A DNA stretch of 64,000 nucleotides from Marinobacter sp. (GTDB lineage Bacteria > Pseudomonadota > Gammaproteobacteria > Pseudomonadales > Oleiphilaceae). Shown one piece after another: positions 33,393 to 41,332 of the stretch (the stretch's first letter is position 1; each line of letters starts with the position of its first letter). The translations under genes were made by a program, and so were the position numbers. A model generated the notes under the pieces. It did no database searches. It had not been told where the DNA came from and saw only the letters and a program-made list of their open reading frames with translations. The stretch covers positions 1 to 64,000 of the forward strand of contig JAGYIS010000007.1 of the NCBI GenBank assembly GCA_018402255.1, in the 5' to 3' direction.

Positions 33393-35437
33393 GATAAGGT
33401 TCCTGGTTCAACGTCGGTCATCGGGATGATAACCCTGAAACAGACACCGTCAATGCGACCTTCGCGCTTGTTTTCGGCATCCACATAACCCCCATGATAG
33501 TCGGCAATCAGGCGGACGATCAAAAGCCCCTGGCCCAGATGGCCTTCGCTTTGGCCTTCACGCTGGGAAACAAAGGCGCCGAAGATGTCCACGCCGGTAT
33601 TGCCGGGCAGTTGTGAGCCTTCGTTGAACACCGACAATTGGTAGTGGTCGGCTTTTGCTTGCAGTTCCACCTCGATCAGGCCGCCCGGCGGGGTAAAATC
33701 GCGAGCGTTATCGACCAGTTTATCGAGCATCTGCACGAGCATTTCGGGCGAACCCAGGGCGGGGCAATTGGCGATCGGGCCTTGATAGTCAATCCGGTGC
33801 TCAGGGTCCAGTTGCTGGTAGGCCGCGGTGGCTTCCCTGGCAACGCTGGCCAGATCAAACAACTCCTTGTCGGTCTGGTCAAAGCTCTGCTCCAGGCGGG
33901 CTGCTTCGCTCATGCTGTTCAGAATCCGCCTGAGGCGTTCGGTGGCGCCGGAGGCACGCTCCAGATATTGCTGGCGTTCCTGCTCCGAGCCGCTGTGGGC
34001 CAGGTTTTCCAGAGACGAGCGAACCACGGCGACCGGCGTTTTCAGCTCATGGGACAACCGGCGTGAGAAGCTCTCAAGGTAGCGGTTGTAACTGTGCAGG
34101 CGCTCGACCATCTGGCCGAAATGCTGCTGCAGCTGGCCCAGTTCGTCCCGGCTGCGAGCCGGGGGGATCTGGCTCAGAATCCGGCCGTCGTCATCCACGC
34201 TGGCACTGACCAGTCGTTGCAGGCGGGCTATACGCCAGGACAAGAAGCTGGCGTACCCCAGTAGCACCAGTGTTAACGCCAGAATAATCAACAGGCTCCG
34301 GGCCAGTACGCTGCCCAGTGCCGATCCGGACAGGGTCAGCAGTTGATCAAGGGATTGTTGCAGTACCAGTGAGCGGTCACCAAACAGGCGGTGTTCCGTA
34401 GCCAGCCAGACAGAGCCATCGCGGTGTTGCACCAGGTGGTTATCGGGCAGGGTGCCGGTGAATAAGGTGTGATCGGTCTGTTCCAGGGGCGAGGGTTCCG
34501 GTTGGTACAGGCGGATCAGGGCGCGCAGGGCATTCAGGGTGATCTGTTCAATCACCTGAAACGGCGAGAGGTCGTCAAAGTCTGTGCCTGGTCGGGTATC
34601 CGGGTGCCGGGTGTGGGCAATGATCCAGCCAGCCGGTTCGGTTACGGTCACCTGCTGGCCCTCGCTCAGTTGGCCGGCCAGGGCTCGCTCCAGGGCCGCA
34701 TGCCTCTGTACCAGTGGCGGAGGTGGTGATATTCCGGTGCCGTGATCGGTTGCCTCATCACCCTGTGCGACCTGAAACCCGAGAAAACTACCCCGGGGCG
34801 GCAAAGGCAGTTGCAGTTCCAGCTGCCAGCCAGAGCCACTGTCCCGCCAGGCCCCATGCACCCGGAAGTCGGTGGTTTGTTGGCGATCTTCCCGGTTCGC
34901 ATGTACCTCTCCAGGGGCCGAGGTGCGCACGATCCAGCGCTGCGCCGCGACCGGTTGCCCGACATCGGTCACGGGTGGTTGCAGCGCCAGCTCAAAGCGA
35001 TCGTAGGGTTGATCGGGGTTGTTTTGCCGGAACAACTTCATGGCCTGGTTTTGCATTTGCACCAGCAAAAACAGGTGCCGGTCATCGCTGGCGGCCTGCC
35101 AACGCAGGTGCGGTTGGCCCGGTGCCGGCAGCGGATCCGCCGATTGCCAGTTTTGCTGGTGATCGCCGTCGTCGTACCCGGCCCAGTCGTCGGCATAGCC
35201 GTCCGGTTTAATCGGGGTGCTTGCCTGGCTCACGTAAAGCGCGCCGGTGGTGTGGATCGCCGGCTGGCCCAACAGTGTGTCACCGGCCAGCTCGGCCACT
35301 CGTTGGCCACGCTCCTGCAGTTGTTGCAAAGCCTGCTGGCGCAGTGCGGTGTCCAGCTCCAGCACAAACTTCAGTCCCGCCCATGGAATCAGCAACATCA
35401 ACAGGCTGGCGAGGAACAGCTGGCGTTTAAGGCTCAA
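33389..35437 (-). CDS. Sortase-system dedicated histidine kinase
   Basis: This 682-residue protein matches the proteobacterial dedicated sortase-system histidine kinase family. An N-terminal transmembrane helix (about 8-25) is followed by a large periplasmic domain. The first half, with WAGYDDGD and LRWQAASDDRHLFLLVQ, is CBM9/DOMON-like, suggesting a carbohydrate or surface-polymer ligand. Then come a second transmembrane helix (about 380-400), a HAMP-like linker, the H-box SRRLSHELKTPVAV (His about 465) and an HATPase with DNARDF and LGQGLLIV. It partners with the response regulator 2 nt upstream and should sense the state of the surface protein or sortase product. Confidence 0.9.
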   Translation of the reverse strand: MSLKRQLFLASLLMLLIPWAGLKFVLELDTALRQQALQQLQERGQRVAELAGDTLLGQPAIHTTGALYVSQASTPIKPDGYADDWAGYDDGDHQQNWQSADPLPAPGQPHLRWQAASDDRHLFLLVQMQNQAMKLFRQNNPDQPYDRFELALQPPVTDVGQPVAAQRWIVRTSAPGEVHANREDRQQTTDFRVHGAWRDSGSGWQLELQLPLPPRGSFLGFQVAQGDEATDHGTGISPPPPLVQRHAALERALAGQLSEGQQVTVTEPAGWIIAHTRHPDTRPGTDFDDLSPFQVIEQITLNALRALIRLYQPEPSPLEQTDHTLFTGTLPDNHLVQHRDGSVWLATEHRLFGDRSLVLQQSLDQLLTLSGSALGSVLARSLLIILALTLVLLGYASFLSWRIARLQRLVSASVDDDGRILSQIPPARSRDELGQLQQHFGQMVERLHSYNRYLESFSRRLSHELKTPVAVVRSSLENLAHSGSEQERQQYLERASGATERLRRILNSMSEAARLEQSFDQTDKELFDLASVAREATAAYQQLDPEHRIDYQGPIANCPALGSPEMLVQMLDKLVDNARDFTPPGGLIEVELQAKADHYQLSVFNEGSQLPGNTGVDIFGAFVSQREGQSEGHLGQGLLIVRLIADYHGGYVDAENKREGRIDGVCFRVIIPMTDVEPGTLS

Positions 35438-35439
35438 GA

Positions 35440-36141
35440 TCAGACCTCACGGGCGTTCCACCGGTAACCCATACCATAGGCGGTCTGAATACCGTCAAAG
35501 GCGCTGTCCAGTTGCACGAATTTGCGCCGGATCCGCTTGATATGAGAGGTCACGGTGTTGTCATCCAGCACGGTGCTGGCGGCCTCCATTAACTGGTCCC
35601 GGCTGCGGACGTGGCCGGGGTGTTGCACCAGAGCGTGCAGCATCCAGAATTCGGTGACGGTGAGGTCAACGGGCTGGTTGTGCCAGCTGACGGTCATGCG
35701 GTCGACATTCACCGTCAGCGGCCCTCGCTGTAACAGTTCGTCCGGTTTCTGCAGGGCTTCTGCCCAGGCCTCGGCCCGGCGCAACAGTGCGGTAATACGC
35801 GCCAGCAGATGGTCCAGGCTCATGTCTTTGGTGACGTAATCGTCTGCCCCCAGGCGCAGGCCGTGGACAGAATCAATATCGCCGTCCCGGGCAGTCAGAA
35901 AGATGATCGGTAAGGTCGCCGACTGCGCCCGTAGATCCTGACACAGGGTAAAGCCGCCTTCGGGTTCATCTCCGAGCCCGACGTCAATAATGGCCAGGTC
36001 CGGCAGTGTCTGGCGCAGCACCTGCCAGGCGGCCGGCCGGTCACCGTACGTAGATACCCGGTAGCCCCGGCGCTCAAAGGCCGCCCGGTAGTTATCCCGA
36101 ATGCCCGGTTCATCTTCTATCAGAACAATGTGTTTTTTCAT
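35440..36141 (-). CDS. Sortase-system response regulator (OmpR type)
   Basis: The 233-residue protein has a receiver domain (about 1-120, acceptor Asp in LAIIDVGLGDE, about 54) and a winged-helix DNA-binding domain (about 135-230, ending GMGYRWNAREV). It matches the response regulator that accompanies the dedicated proteobacterial sortase. It is transcribed divergently from the target-protein gene, so its probable binding sites lie in the 181-bp gap 36142-36322. Confidence 0.93.
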   Translation of the reverse strand: MKKHIVLIEDEPGIRDNYRAAFERRGYRVSTYGDRPAAWQVLRQTLPDLAIIDVGLGDEPEGGFTLCQDLRAQSATLPIIFLTARDGDIDSVHGLRLGADDYVTKDMSLDHLLARITALLRRAEAWAEALQKPDELLQRGPLTVNVDRMTVSWHNQPVDLTVTEFWMLHALVQHPGHVRSRDQLMEAASTVLDDNTVTSHIKRIRRKFVQLDSAFDGIQTAYGMGYRWNAREV

Positions 36142-36322
36142 CGATCGATCAGTTCAGCAGGATGTGCTGCCATTAAACCATGCCCTCACGCAGGCACAAG
36201 CGTGGCTGGCGGTATTGCCATAATTCATCATTTTTTATCGCCGGCCTGCCCGGTTCTGCCACCGGCTTGCCCGCGCCGGCTGGTGCAATGGCATCACTCA
36301 AATCCACAAAAAGGATGTCGTG

Positions 36323-38470
36323 ATGATATTGCTGTCGCTGCTTGCTAACCGGGATGGCCGAATCCCGCTGAAATCCATGAAAACCATGAAAACCACCGGC
36401 AACCGAGCCAACCGGCCCCGGATTTTTCGTTTTGCTGAAGGGGTCAGCCTTTGGCTGGCGATGCTGATGATGTTGTTCGTGCACCCGATCTACGCGGAAG
36501 CCCGCCCAGTAGACATGGAGCAACCCGGGCAACTGTACCTGATGGACGGGCAGAATGCCTGGCAGCAGCCGGCACTGATCCTGGACAGTGATTTCAGCGT
36601 GCAGGTAGCGGGCTTGTTGGCGCAGACCACGCTGACCCGAGCGTTCCGCAATACCAGTGACCGCTGGCTGGAAGGGGTGTTTGTATTTCCGTTGCCGGCC
36701 AAGGCCACTGTGTATGGCTTGACCATGACCGTGGGTGAGCGCGAAGTGGTCGGGCGCATTGAGGCCAAAGCCAGTGCACGACAAACCTATGAGCGCGCCA
36801 AGGCCGCCGGTCAACATGCTGCGACACTCGAGCAACAGCGGCCGAACCTGTTTACCAGCCGGGTCGCCAATATTCCGCCCGGCGAAACAGTTCGGGTTGA
36901 GATCCGCTACCAGCAGGTTTTGGATTATCGCCAGGGCGAATTCGAGTTGCGCCTGCCGACCACGCTGACGCCACGCTACATGCCCGGCGAGCCTGTCACC
37001 AAGACTGAAAGTCAGTGGCAGTCCGGCTGGGCCCTAGCTACCAGCCAGGTGCCGGATGCCGGTGAAATCAGCCCGTTTACCGTCCGCCCGACCGATGTTG
37101 ACGGCGCCAGTCACCGGGCCGCGATCGACGTGACGATCGACAGCGGTTTAGCGCTTGCCAGTGTCACCAGTCCCAGCCATCGTTTGCACGTTGAAATGGA
37201 CGGCAGCCGGGCACAAGTGCGGCCCGAGCAAGGCAAGGTATTGATGGATCGCGATGTGATCGTGAGATGGCGCCCGGCGGCGGGCAGTGAGCCGTCGGCG
37301 GCGGTGTTCCATCAGCAGTGGCAGGGTGAGGACTATCTGATGGCCATGGTGCTGCCGCCGGAATCGGTCGGGCCGGTGCTGCGTCGGGAGCTCAGCTTTG
37401 TCATTGATACTTCCGGTTCAATGGCGGGTGACGCCATTACACAGGCCCGGTCTGCGCTACTCCGGGGCCTGGACACTCTGCGCCCGGGCGATACCTTCAA
37501 CGTGATTCAGTTTAACAGCCAGACCCATGCACTGTTTCCCGCCGCGGTGCCGGCACAGGGGCACTATCTCGCCCGAGCCCGGCGTTATGTTCAGGATTTG
37601 CAGGCCAATGGCGGTACGGAAATGGCAGGCGCGCTGTCACTAGCCATGAGCATGGACGCCAGCGCGGTCGAGGAGCAGGTCCGTCAGCTGGTATTTATCA
37701 CGGATGGTGCCGTGGGTAACGAGGCTGCGCTGTTTGATCAGATTCGTTCCGGGCTGAACAATCGGCGGCTGTTTACCGTGGGGATTGGTTCGGCGCCCAA
37801 CATGCATTTTCTGCGGGAAGCCGCCCGTTGGGGCCGGGGAGAATTCACCGCGATTCACAACAGTGCAGACGTCGATCAGGCGCTGAACCGTCTGTTTGCC
37901 GCCATGGAAGCCCCGGTGCTGACCAATCTGGATGTTCGCTGGCCGGATCAGGGCCAGCCGCTGACGCCGGTGCCGGCGCGCCCGGGGGATCTGTTTCGCG
38001 GTACGCCACTGATTCAGGTGGTCAAAGGGCTGCCAGCCAGCGGCGTGTTGGATGTGTCTGGCCAGTTGCCGGGTGGGCGAGACTGGCATGTTCGGCTGGA
38101 TCTGGCCAACTCTGCACCCGCCGGCGGGCTGAACCGACAGTGGGCGCGGGGCCGGATTGACGAGCTGATCGATGCGGCAAGCCTTCAACGCACACCGCCT
38201 GACCAGGACTACATTGTTGATTTGTCGACTCGCCACAGCGTGATATCGCCCTTCACCAGTTTTGTCGCGGTTGAACAGCGCAAGGCCCGGCCGGAGGCAG
38301 AGCTCGCGGGCAGTGAGGCTATCCCCACATTGCTGCCTGCCGGCAGTCAGCCCGGCATGCTGCGTTACCCGCAAACCGCCACCTTTGGCCCGCTGTTTAC
38401 CGCACTGGGTCTTGTTGGGCTGATGTTTGCGCTGGCCATTGCGATGCTGAGCCGGAGGCAAACCCTATGA
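36323..38470 (+). CDS. Sortase target protein with VIT and VWA domains
   Basis: The protein is about 715 residues from ATG 36323, with AGGA seven bases upstream; a GTG one codon earlier is possible. It has an N-terminal signal segment (LWLAMLMMLFVHPIYA), a VIT domain (about 55-190, with KATVYGLTMTVGEREV and ERAKAAGQHA), and a VWA domain with the metal-binding motif DTSGSMAGD (about 363). At the C-terminus the sorting signal YPQTATFGP is followed by a hydrophobic helix and SRRQTL. This is the single dedicated substrate of the class GN sortase family; its gene overlaps the sortase gene (ATGA). Confidence 0.95.
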   Translation: MILLSLLANRDGRIPLKSMKTMKTTGNRANRPRIFRFAEGVSLWLAMLMMLFVHPIYAEARPVDMEQPGQLYLMDGQNAWQQPALILDSDFSVQVAGLLAQTTLTRAFRNTSDRWLEGVFVFPLPAKATVYGLTMTVGEREVVGRIEAKASARQTYERAKAAGQHAATLEQQRPNLFTSRVANIPPGETVRVEIRYQQVLDYRQGEFELRLPTTLTPRYMPGEPVTKTESQWQSGWALATSQVPDAGEISPFTVRPTDVDGASHRAAIDVTIDSGLALASVTSPSHRLHVEMDGSRAQVRPEQGKVLMDRDVIVRWRPAAGSEPSAAVFHQQWQGEDYLMAMVLPPESVGPVLRRELSFVIDTSGSMAGDAITQARSALLRGLDTLRPGDTFNVIQFNSQTHALFPAAVPAQGHYLARARRYVQDLQANGGTEMAGALSLAMSMDASAVEEQVRQLVFITDGAVGNEAALFDQIRSGLNNRRLFTVGIGSAPNMHFLREAARWGRGEFTAIHNSADVDQALNRLFAAMEAPVLTNLDVRWPDQGQPLTPVPARPGDLFRGTPLIQVVKGLPASGVLDVSGQLPGGRDWHVRLDLANSAPAGGLNRQWARGRIDELIDAASLQRTPPDQDYIVDLSTRHSVISPFTSFVAVEQRKARPEAELAGSEAIPTLLPAGSQPGMLRYPQTATFGPLFTALGLVGLMFALAIAMLSRRQTL

Positions 38471-39048
38471 GCCGGTTGCTGCTTATGTTAATCGGGTGCT
38501 CCGCGACAGCACTGATGTTCGGGCTCTGGATTCCGTTCAAGGCGCTGGTGGCGCAAGAGTTGCTGACCCTGGCCTGGGCAGAGAGCCAGGCTCGGCAGAC
38601 TGAAGCAAGACCCTGGCCCTGGGCGGACACCTGGCCGGTGGCACGCCTCGACATACCCGAACTCGGGGCATCGATGATCGTGCTCGAGGGTGTCCATGGC
38701 GAAAGTCTGGCGTTCGGGCCTGGTCGGGTGCCGGCTGGCGCCGAGGGACCGGTGATCCTGGCCGGACATCGCGACACGCACTTCAAACCTCTGCAATTTC
38801 TGGCACCGGGCAACGAATTACGATTGCAGGGTAAAGACCAGCATTGGCAGCGTTATCGGGTCACCGATATTCGCGTGGTGGACAGCCGCACGGAGTCGAT
38901 TGATACCCATGCTCTGGATGCTGACACCCTGTTGTTGGTGACCTGTTATCCCTTCGACAGCATGGACGCCCGAGGCCCGCTGCGGTACGTAGTCGAGGCG
39001 AGCCCCGTTTACGCACTTGAACAAAAGGATACTGTTGCGGCCCTTTGA
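38467..39048 (+). CDS. Class GN sortase
   Basis: Sortases are cysteine transpeptidases that cut a C-terminal sorting motif and link the protein to a surface acceptor; in Gram-negatives the acceptor is unknown. This 193-residue protein has an N-terminal transmembrane anchor (about 3-25), the catalytic histidine in ILAGHRDTHF (about 100), the catalytic cysteine in LLLVTCYPFD (about 159) and the arginine in GPLRYVVEA. The start overlaps the substrate gene, so enzyme and substrate are co-translated. Confidence 0.95.
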   Translation: MSRLLLMLIGCSATALMFGLWIPFKALVAQELLTLAWAESQARQTEARPWPWADTWPVARLDIPELGASMIVLEGVHGESLAFGPGRVPAGAEGPVILAGHRDTHFKPLQFLAPGNELRLQGKDQHWQRYRVTDIRVVDSRTESIDTHALDADTLLLVTCYPFDSMDARGPLRYVVEASPVYALEQKDTVAAL

Positions 39049-39049
39049 G

Positions 39050-39073
39050 TTTGGCGTACACTCGTACGCCAAA
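39050..39073 (+). terminator. Palindrome after the sortase gene
   Basis: TTTGGCGTA (39050-39058) pairs perfectly with TACGCCAAA (39065-39073) around a 6-nt loop, starting two bases after the sortase stop and 24 bp before the next ATG. It could be a terminator for the sortase operon or an operator for the acyltransferase gene; the AT-rich ends favour a hairpin, but there is no U-run. Confidence 0.45.
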
Positions 39074-39096
39074 TTGATCGGTATCGGAAAGGCAGT

Positions 39097-39816
39097 ATGG
39101 CTTTATTGAGAAAAGTGCTGGCGTGGATCAGCGTGGCGGTGTTGTGCTGTCTGGCTTTGGTGATGTACCTGGCCCGTCCGTTTAATCCGGATAACAACCG
39201 GCTACTGGGTCGGGCATTGGCTCGGGTAGGGCGGTGCATGCTGGGCATGAAGCGCCCTCTATATGGGGCGGAGAACGTGCCCCAGGGCCGCCCCACGGTG
39301 ATCATTGCCAATCATCAGCAAAACGATGACCTGTTTGTATTGGGTGATCTTCTGCCGCCGCGCACCGTCACTGTTGGCAAATCGGCATTGTTATGGACGC
39401 CGTTTTTTGGTCAGGTATTCTGGCTGGGCGGCAACATCATCCTCAACCGTGGTCGCTCCAGAAAGGCGGTTGCCGTCATGCAGGCCACCAGCGACGCCAT
39501 TAATCGCCAGAACAAAAGTATCTGGGTATTCCCGGAGGGCACCCGCAGCCGGGGTCGCGGTCTTGGCAAGTTCAAGAAGGGTGCGTTTCATGCGGCGGTT
39601 GCTGCCGGTGCGCCAATTACCATGGTGTGTGCGGCCGAGTATCACGGCAAAACCCGGGGCTGGTTTGGCGCCCGCGCCTCTGTGCCCGTGCGTATTCTTC
39701 CGCCGGTTGAAACCCGGGGTATGACCGCTGATGACATCCCAGAGTTGATGGCAAAGTGCCATCAACAGATGTCGGAGGCCATTGCCGGCCTCGCCGCAAC
39801 ATCCGGAACTTCTTGA
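39097..39816 (+). CDS. 1-acyl-sn-glycerol-3-phosphate acyltransferase (PlsC-like)
   Basis: The 239-residue protein has an N-terminal transmembrane segment (about 5-25), the acyltransferase motif I NHQQNDD (about 71-77, an HX4D variant), motif II near LGGNIILNR and motif III in FPEGTRSRGRGL (about 144). It acylates lysophosphatidic acid or a related lysophospholipid at the inner membrane. The spacing from the sortase gene suggests an independent transcript. Confidence 0.9.
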   Translation: MALLRKVLAWISVAVLCCLALVMYLARPFNPDNNRLLGRALARVGRCMLGMKRPLYGAENVPQGRPTVIIANHQQNDDLFVLGDLLPPRTVTVGKSALLWTPFFGQVFWLGGNIILNRGRSRKAVAVMQATSDAINRQNKSIWVFPEGTRSRGRGLGKFKKGAFHAAVAAGAPITMVCAAEYHGKTRGWFGARASVPVRILPPVETRGMTADDIPELMAKCHQQMSEAIAGLAATSGTS

Positions 39817-39889
39817 ACGGCCGCGAAAAACAGGGCAGTCTTCTGGTCAGTATTTTACTCTGGACGGGTAACCATGGAGGTATGAGCAG

Positions 39890-40132
39890 ATGAGCCTGAT
39901 CTGGTTTTTGATTATTGGTGGTCTTGCTGGCTGGCTGGCGGGGCTGATCATGAAAGGCAAGGGCTTTGGTGTGCTTGCCAACATCGGTATTGGTATCGTC
40001 GGGTCTGTGATTGGCGGTGTCCTTTTTGGCGTGCTGGGGCTGGCGGTAAAGAGTGTGGTCGGTGAGCTGGTAACAGCCACAGTCGGCGCGGTGCTGCTGC
40101 TCGCGGTGGTTAACAAGATCAAGCAGGGCTGA
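39890..40132 (+). CDS. GlsB/YeaQ/YmgE family stress membrane protein
   Basis: The 80-residue protein has three hydrophobic segments and the family pattern GGLAGWLAGLIMKGKGFG then GIVGSVIGGVLFG. These small inner-membrane proteins are linked to stationary-phase and membrane stress; no enzymatic role. GGAGG precedes the start. The next gene follows after 2 nt. Confidence 0.92.
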   Translation: MSLIWFLIIGGLAGWLAGLIMKGKGFGVLANIGIGIVGSVIGGVLFGVLGLAVKSVVGELVTATVGAVLLLAVVNKIKQG

Positions 40133-40134
40133 CC

Positions 40135-40536
40135 ATGATTGTACCCGTAACCGCTGTATTTGCGGCCGCCATCGGCCTGTTGTTGCTGGTGTTGTCTGGC
40201 CAGGTAGTAAAGTATCGGCTGAAGTACCGCAAAGGCATGGGCGTGAATGACGACCGGGAGTTTGAGGCGGCGGTCCGTGCCCACGCCAACCTGATCGAGT
40301 ATGCACCGGTCGGCCTGATCATGTTGGCGATTGCCGAACTCAACGGTGTCTCTTCAAGTCTGATCTACTGGACCGGCATGGCGTTGGTCGTGGGGCGCAT
40401 TCTTCATGCCTGGGGCATGATCAACGGCAAGGGCGGCCCCCACAAAGCACGCATGGCCGGTATTTTGCTGACCTGGTTAGCGATACTGGTGGCGGCTGTG
40501 CTGCTGTTGTGGAATGTCTGGCAAGTGTATGGCTGA
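40135..40536 (+). CDS. MAPEG family membrane protein
   Basis: The 133-residue protein has four transmembrane segments and the MAPEG signature: RAHANLIEYAPVGLIML with the conserved E, N and Y positions, then RILHAWGM. MAPEG proteins in bacteria are glutathione-linked or uncharacterised membrane enzymes. It is followed by a strong hairpin terminator. Confidence 0.92.
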   Translation: MIVPVTAVFAAAIGLLLLVLSGQVVKYRLKYRKGMGVNDDREFEAAVRAHANLIEYAPVGLIMLAIAELNGVSSSLIYWTGMALVVGRILHAWGMINGKGGPHKARMAGILLTWLAILVAAVLLLWNVWQVYG

Positions 40537-40554
40537 GTGATTGGCTTGACCAAA

Positions 40555-40580
40555 AAAACGGGGCCTGCAGGCCCCGTTTT
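40555..40580. terminator. Strong bidirectional terminator
   Basis: AAAACGGGGCC-TGCA-GGCCCCGTTTT is a perfect 11-bp hairpin flanked by A-run and T-run, between the rightward MAPEG gene and the convergent OmpA-domain gene. Confidence 0.95.
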
Positions 40581-40597
40581 TGTGTTCAGAACATCCG

Positions 40598-41038
40598 TTA
40601 CAGAGCCTGGGCAATGTCCAGTGTGAGGTACTCCAGCTCTACCCGACGGTTTGCGGCATGGTCTTCCGGTCTCGCCAGTGGTCGGTCCGAGCCCCAGGTC
40701 GCCAGAACCAGTGCCGACTGGTGAACGCCTTCGCGCATCAGCAAGCGAGCCACGGTATTGGCTCTTTGCCGGGCCAGAAACCGGTTGTACTCATCGGCGC
40801 CGAACTGATCGGCATGGCCATGAATTCTCACCCGCACACCGGGGTGGCTTTTCAGGTAGGCCGCGTGTTGCTTGAGTACCTCGAGGTCGCTGGCATCGAG
40901 ATTATGCTTGTTGAAACCGTAGTGAAAACGGGTGCGGTGAGGGCGAGCCTCGTCACGGGAAAGGCCACCTGCCATTACACCGAACGCCAGTGCCGCCTTG
41001 GCCAGCATTTCAGGGTTGTCCAAAACAAGTACGGTCAT
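40598..41038 (-). CDS. OmpA-family peptidoglycan-binding domain protein
   Basis: The 146-residue protein consists mainly of an OmpA C-terminal domain (about 40-140: FHYGFNKHNLD, VRIHGHADQFGADEYNRFLARQRANTVARLL, ANRRVELEYL), which binds meso-diaminopimelate of peptidoglycan. Oddly, the N-terminus (MTVLVLDNPEMLAKAALAFGV) is not a normal signal peptide or lipobox, so export is uncertain. Confidence 0.88.
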   Translation of the reverse strand: MTVLVLDNPEMLAKAALAFGVMAGGLSRDEARPHRTRFHYGFNKHNLDASDLEVLKQHAAYLKSHPGVRVRIHGHADQFGADEYNRFLARQRANTVARLLMREGVHQSALVLATWGSDRPLARPEDHAANRRVELEYLTLDIAQAL

Positions 41039-41332
41039 GTGCAGTATCCTCGAATCCAGAATCCGGTTTTGTTGTTATCATGCTTTCAATATTGATTGTT
41101 GGCACGATAACGGCAATTGGCGAATGGTCGATAAGCCTCGGAAGTTGATGGCTACCGATTTAATGGCATTTGTGTGACTGTGTGATGACACTGTCTGGCT
41201 GCGTACTGCGCCACAAATCCCGGACAGACTCGCCTTTTCTGCCCGCTGGAGTCCATTACACCGGGAAAAGAAGCCTCTGCTGTGGTAAAAAGCAGCTTTT
41301 CAGGGACAGATTGTGATGAATTGTGACCGCCC
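41039..41332. other. 294-bp divergent intergenic region
   Basis: This gap separates the OmpA-domain gene (leftward) from the rhomboid gene (rightward). I see no gene or RNA. It presumably holds both promoters, but no clean -35/-10 pair stands out. Confidence 0.4.
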
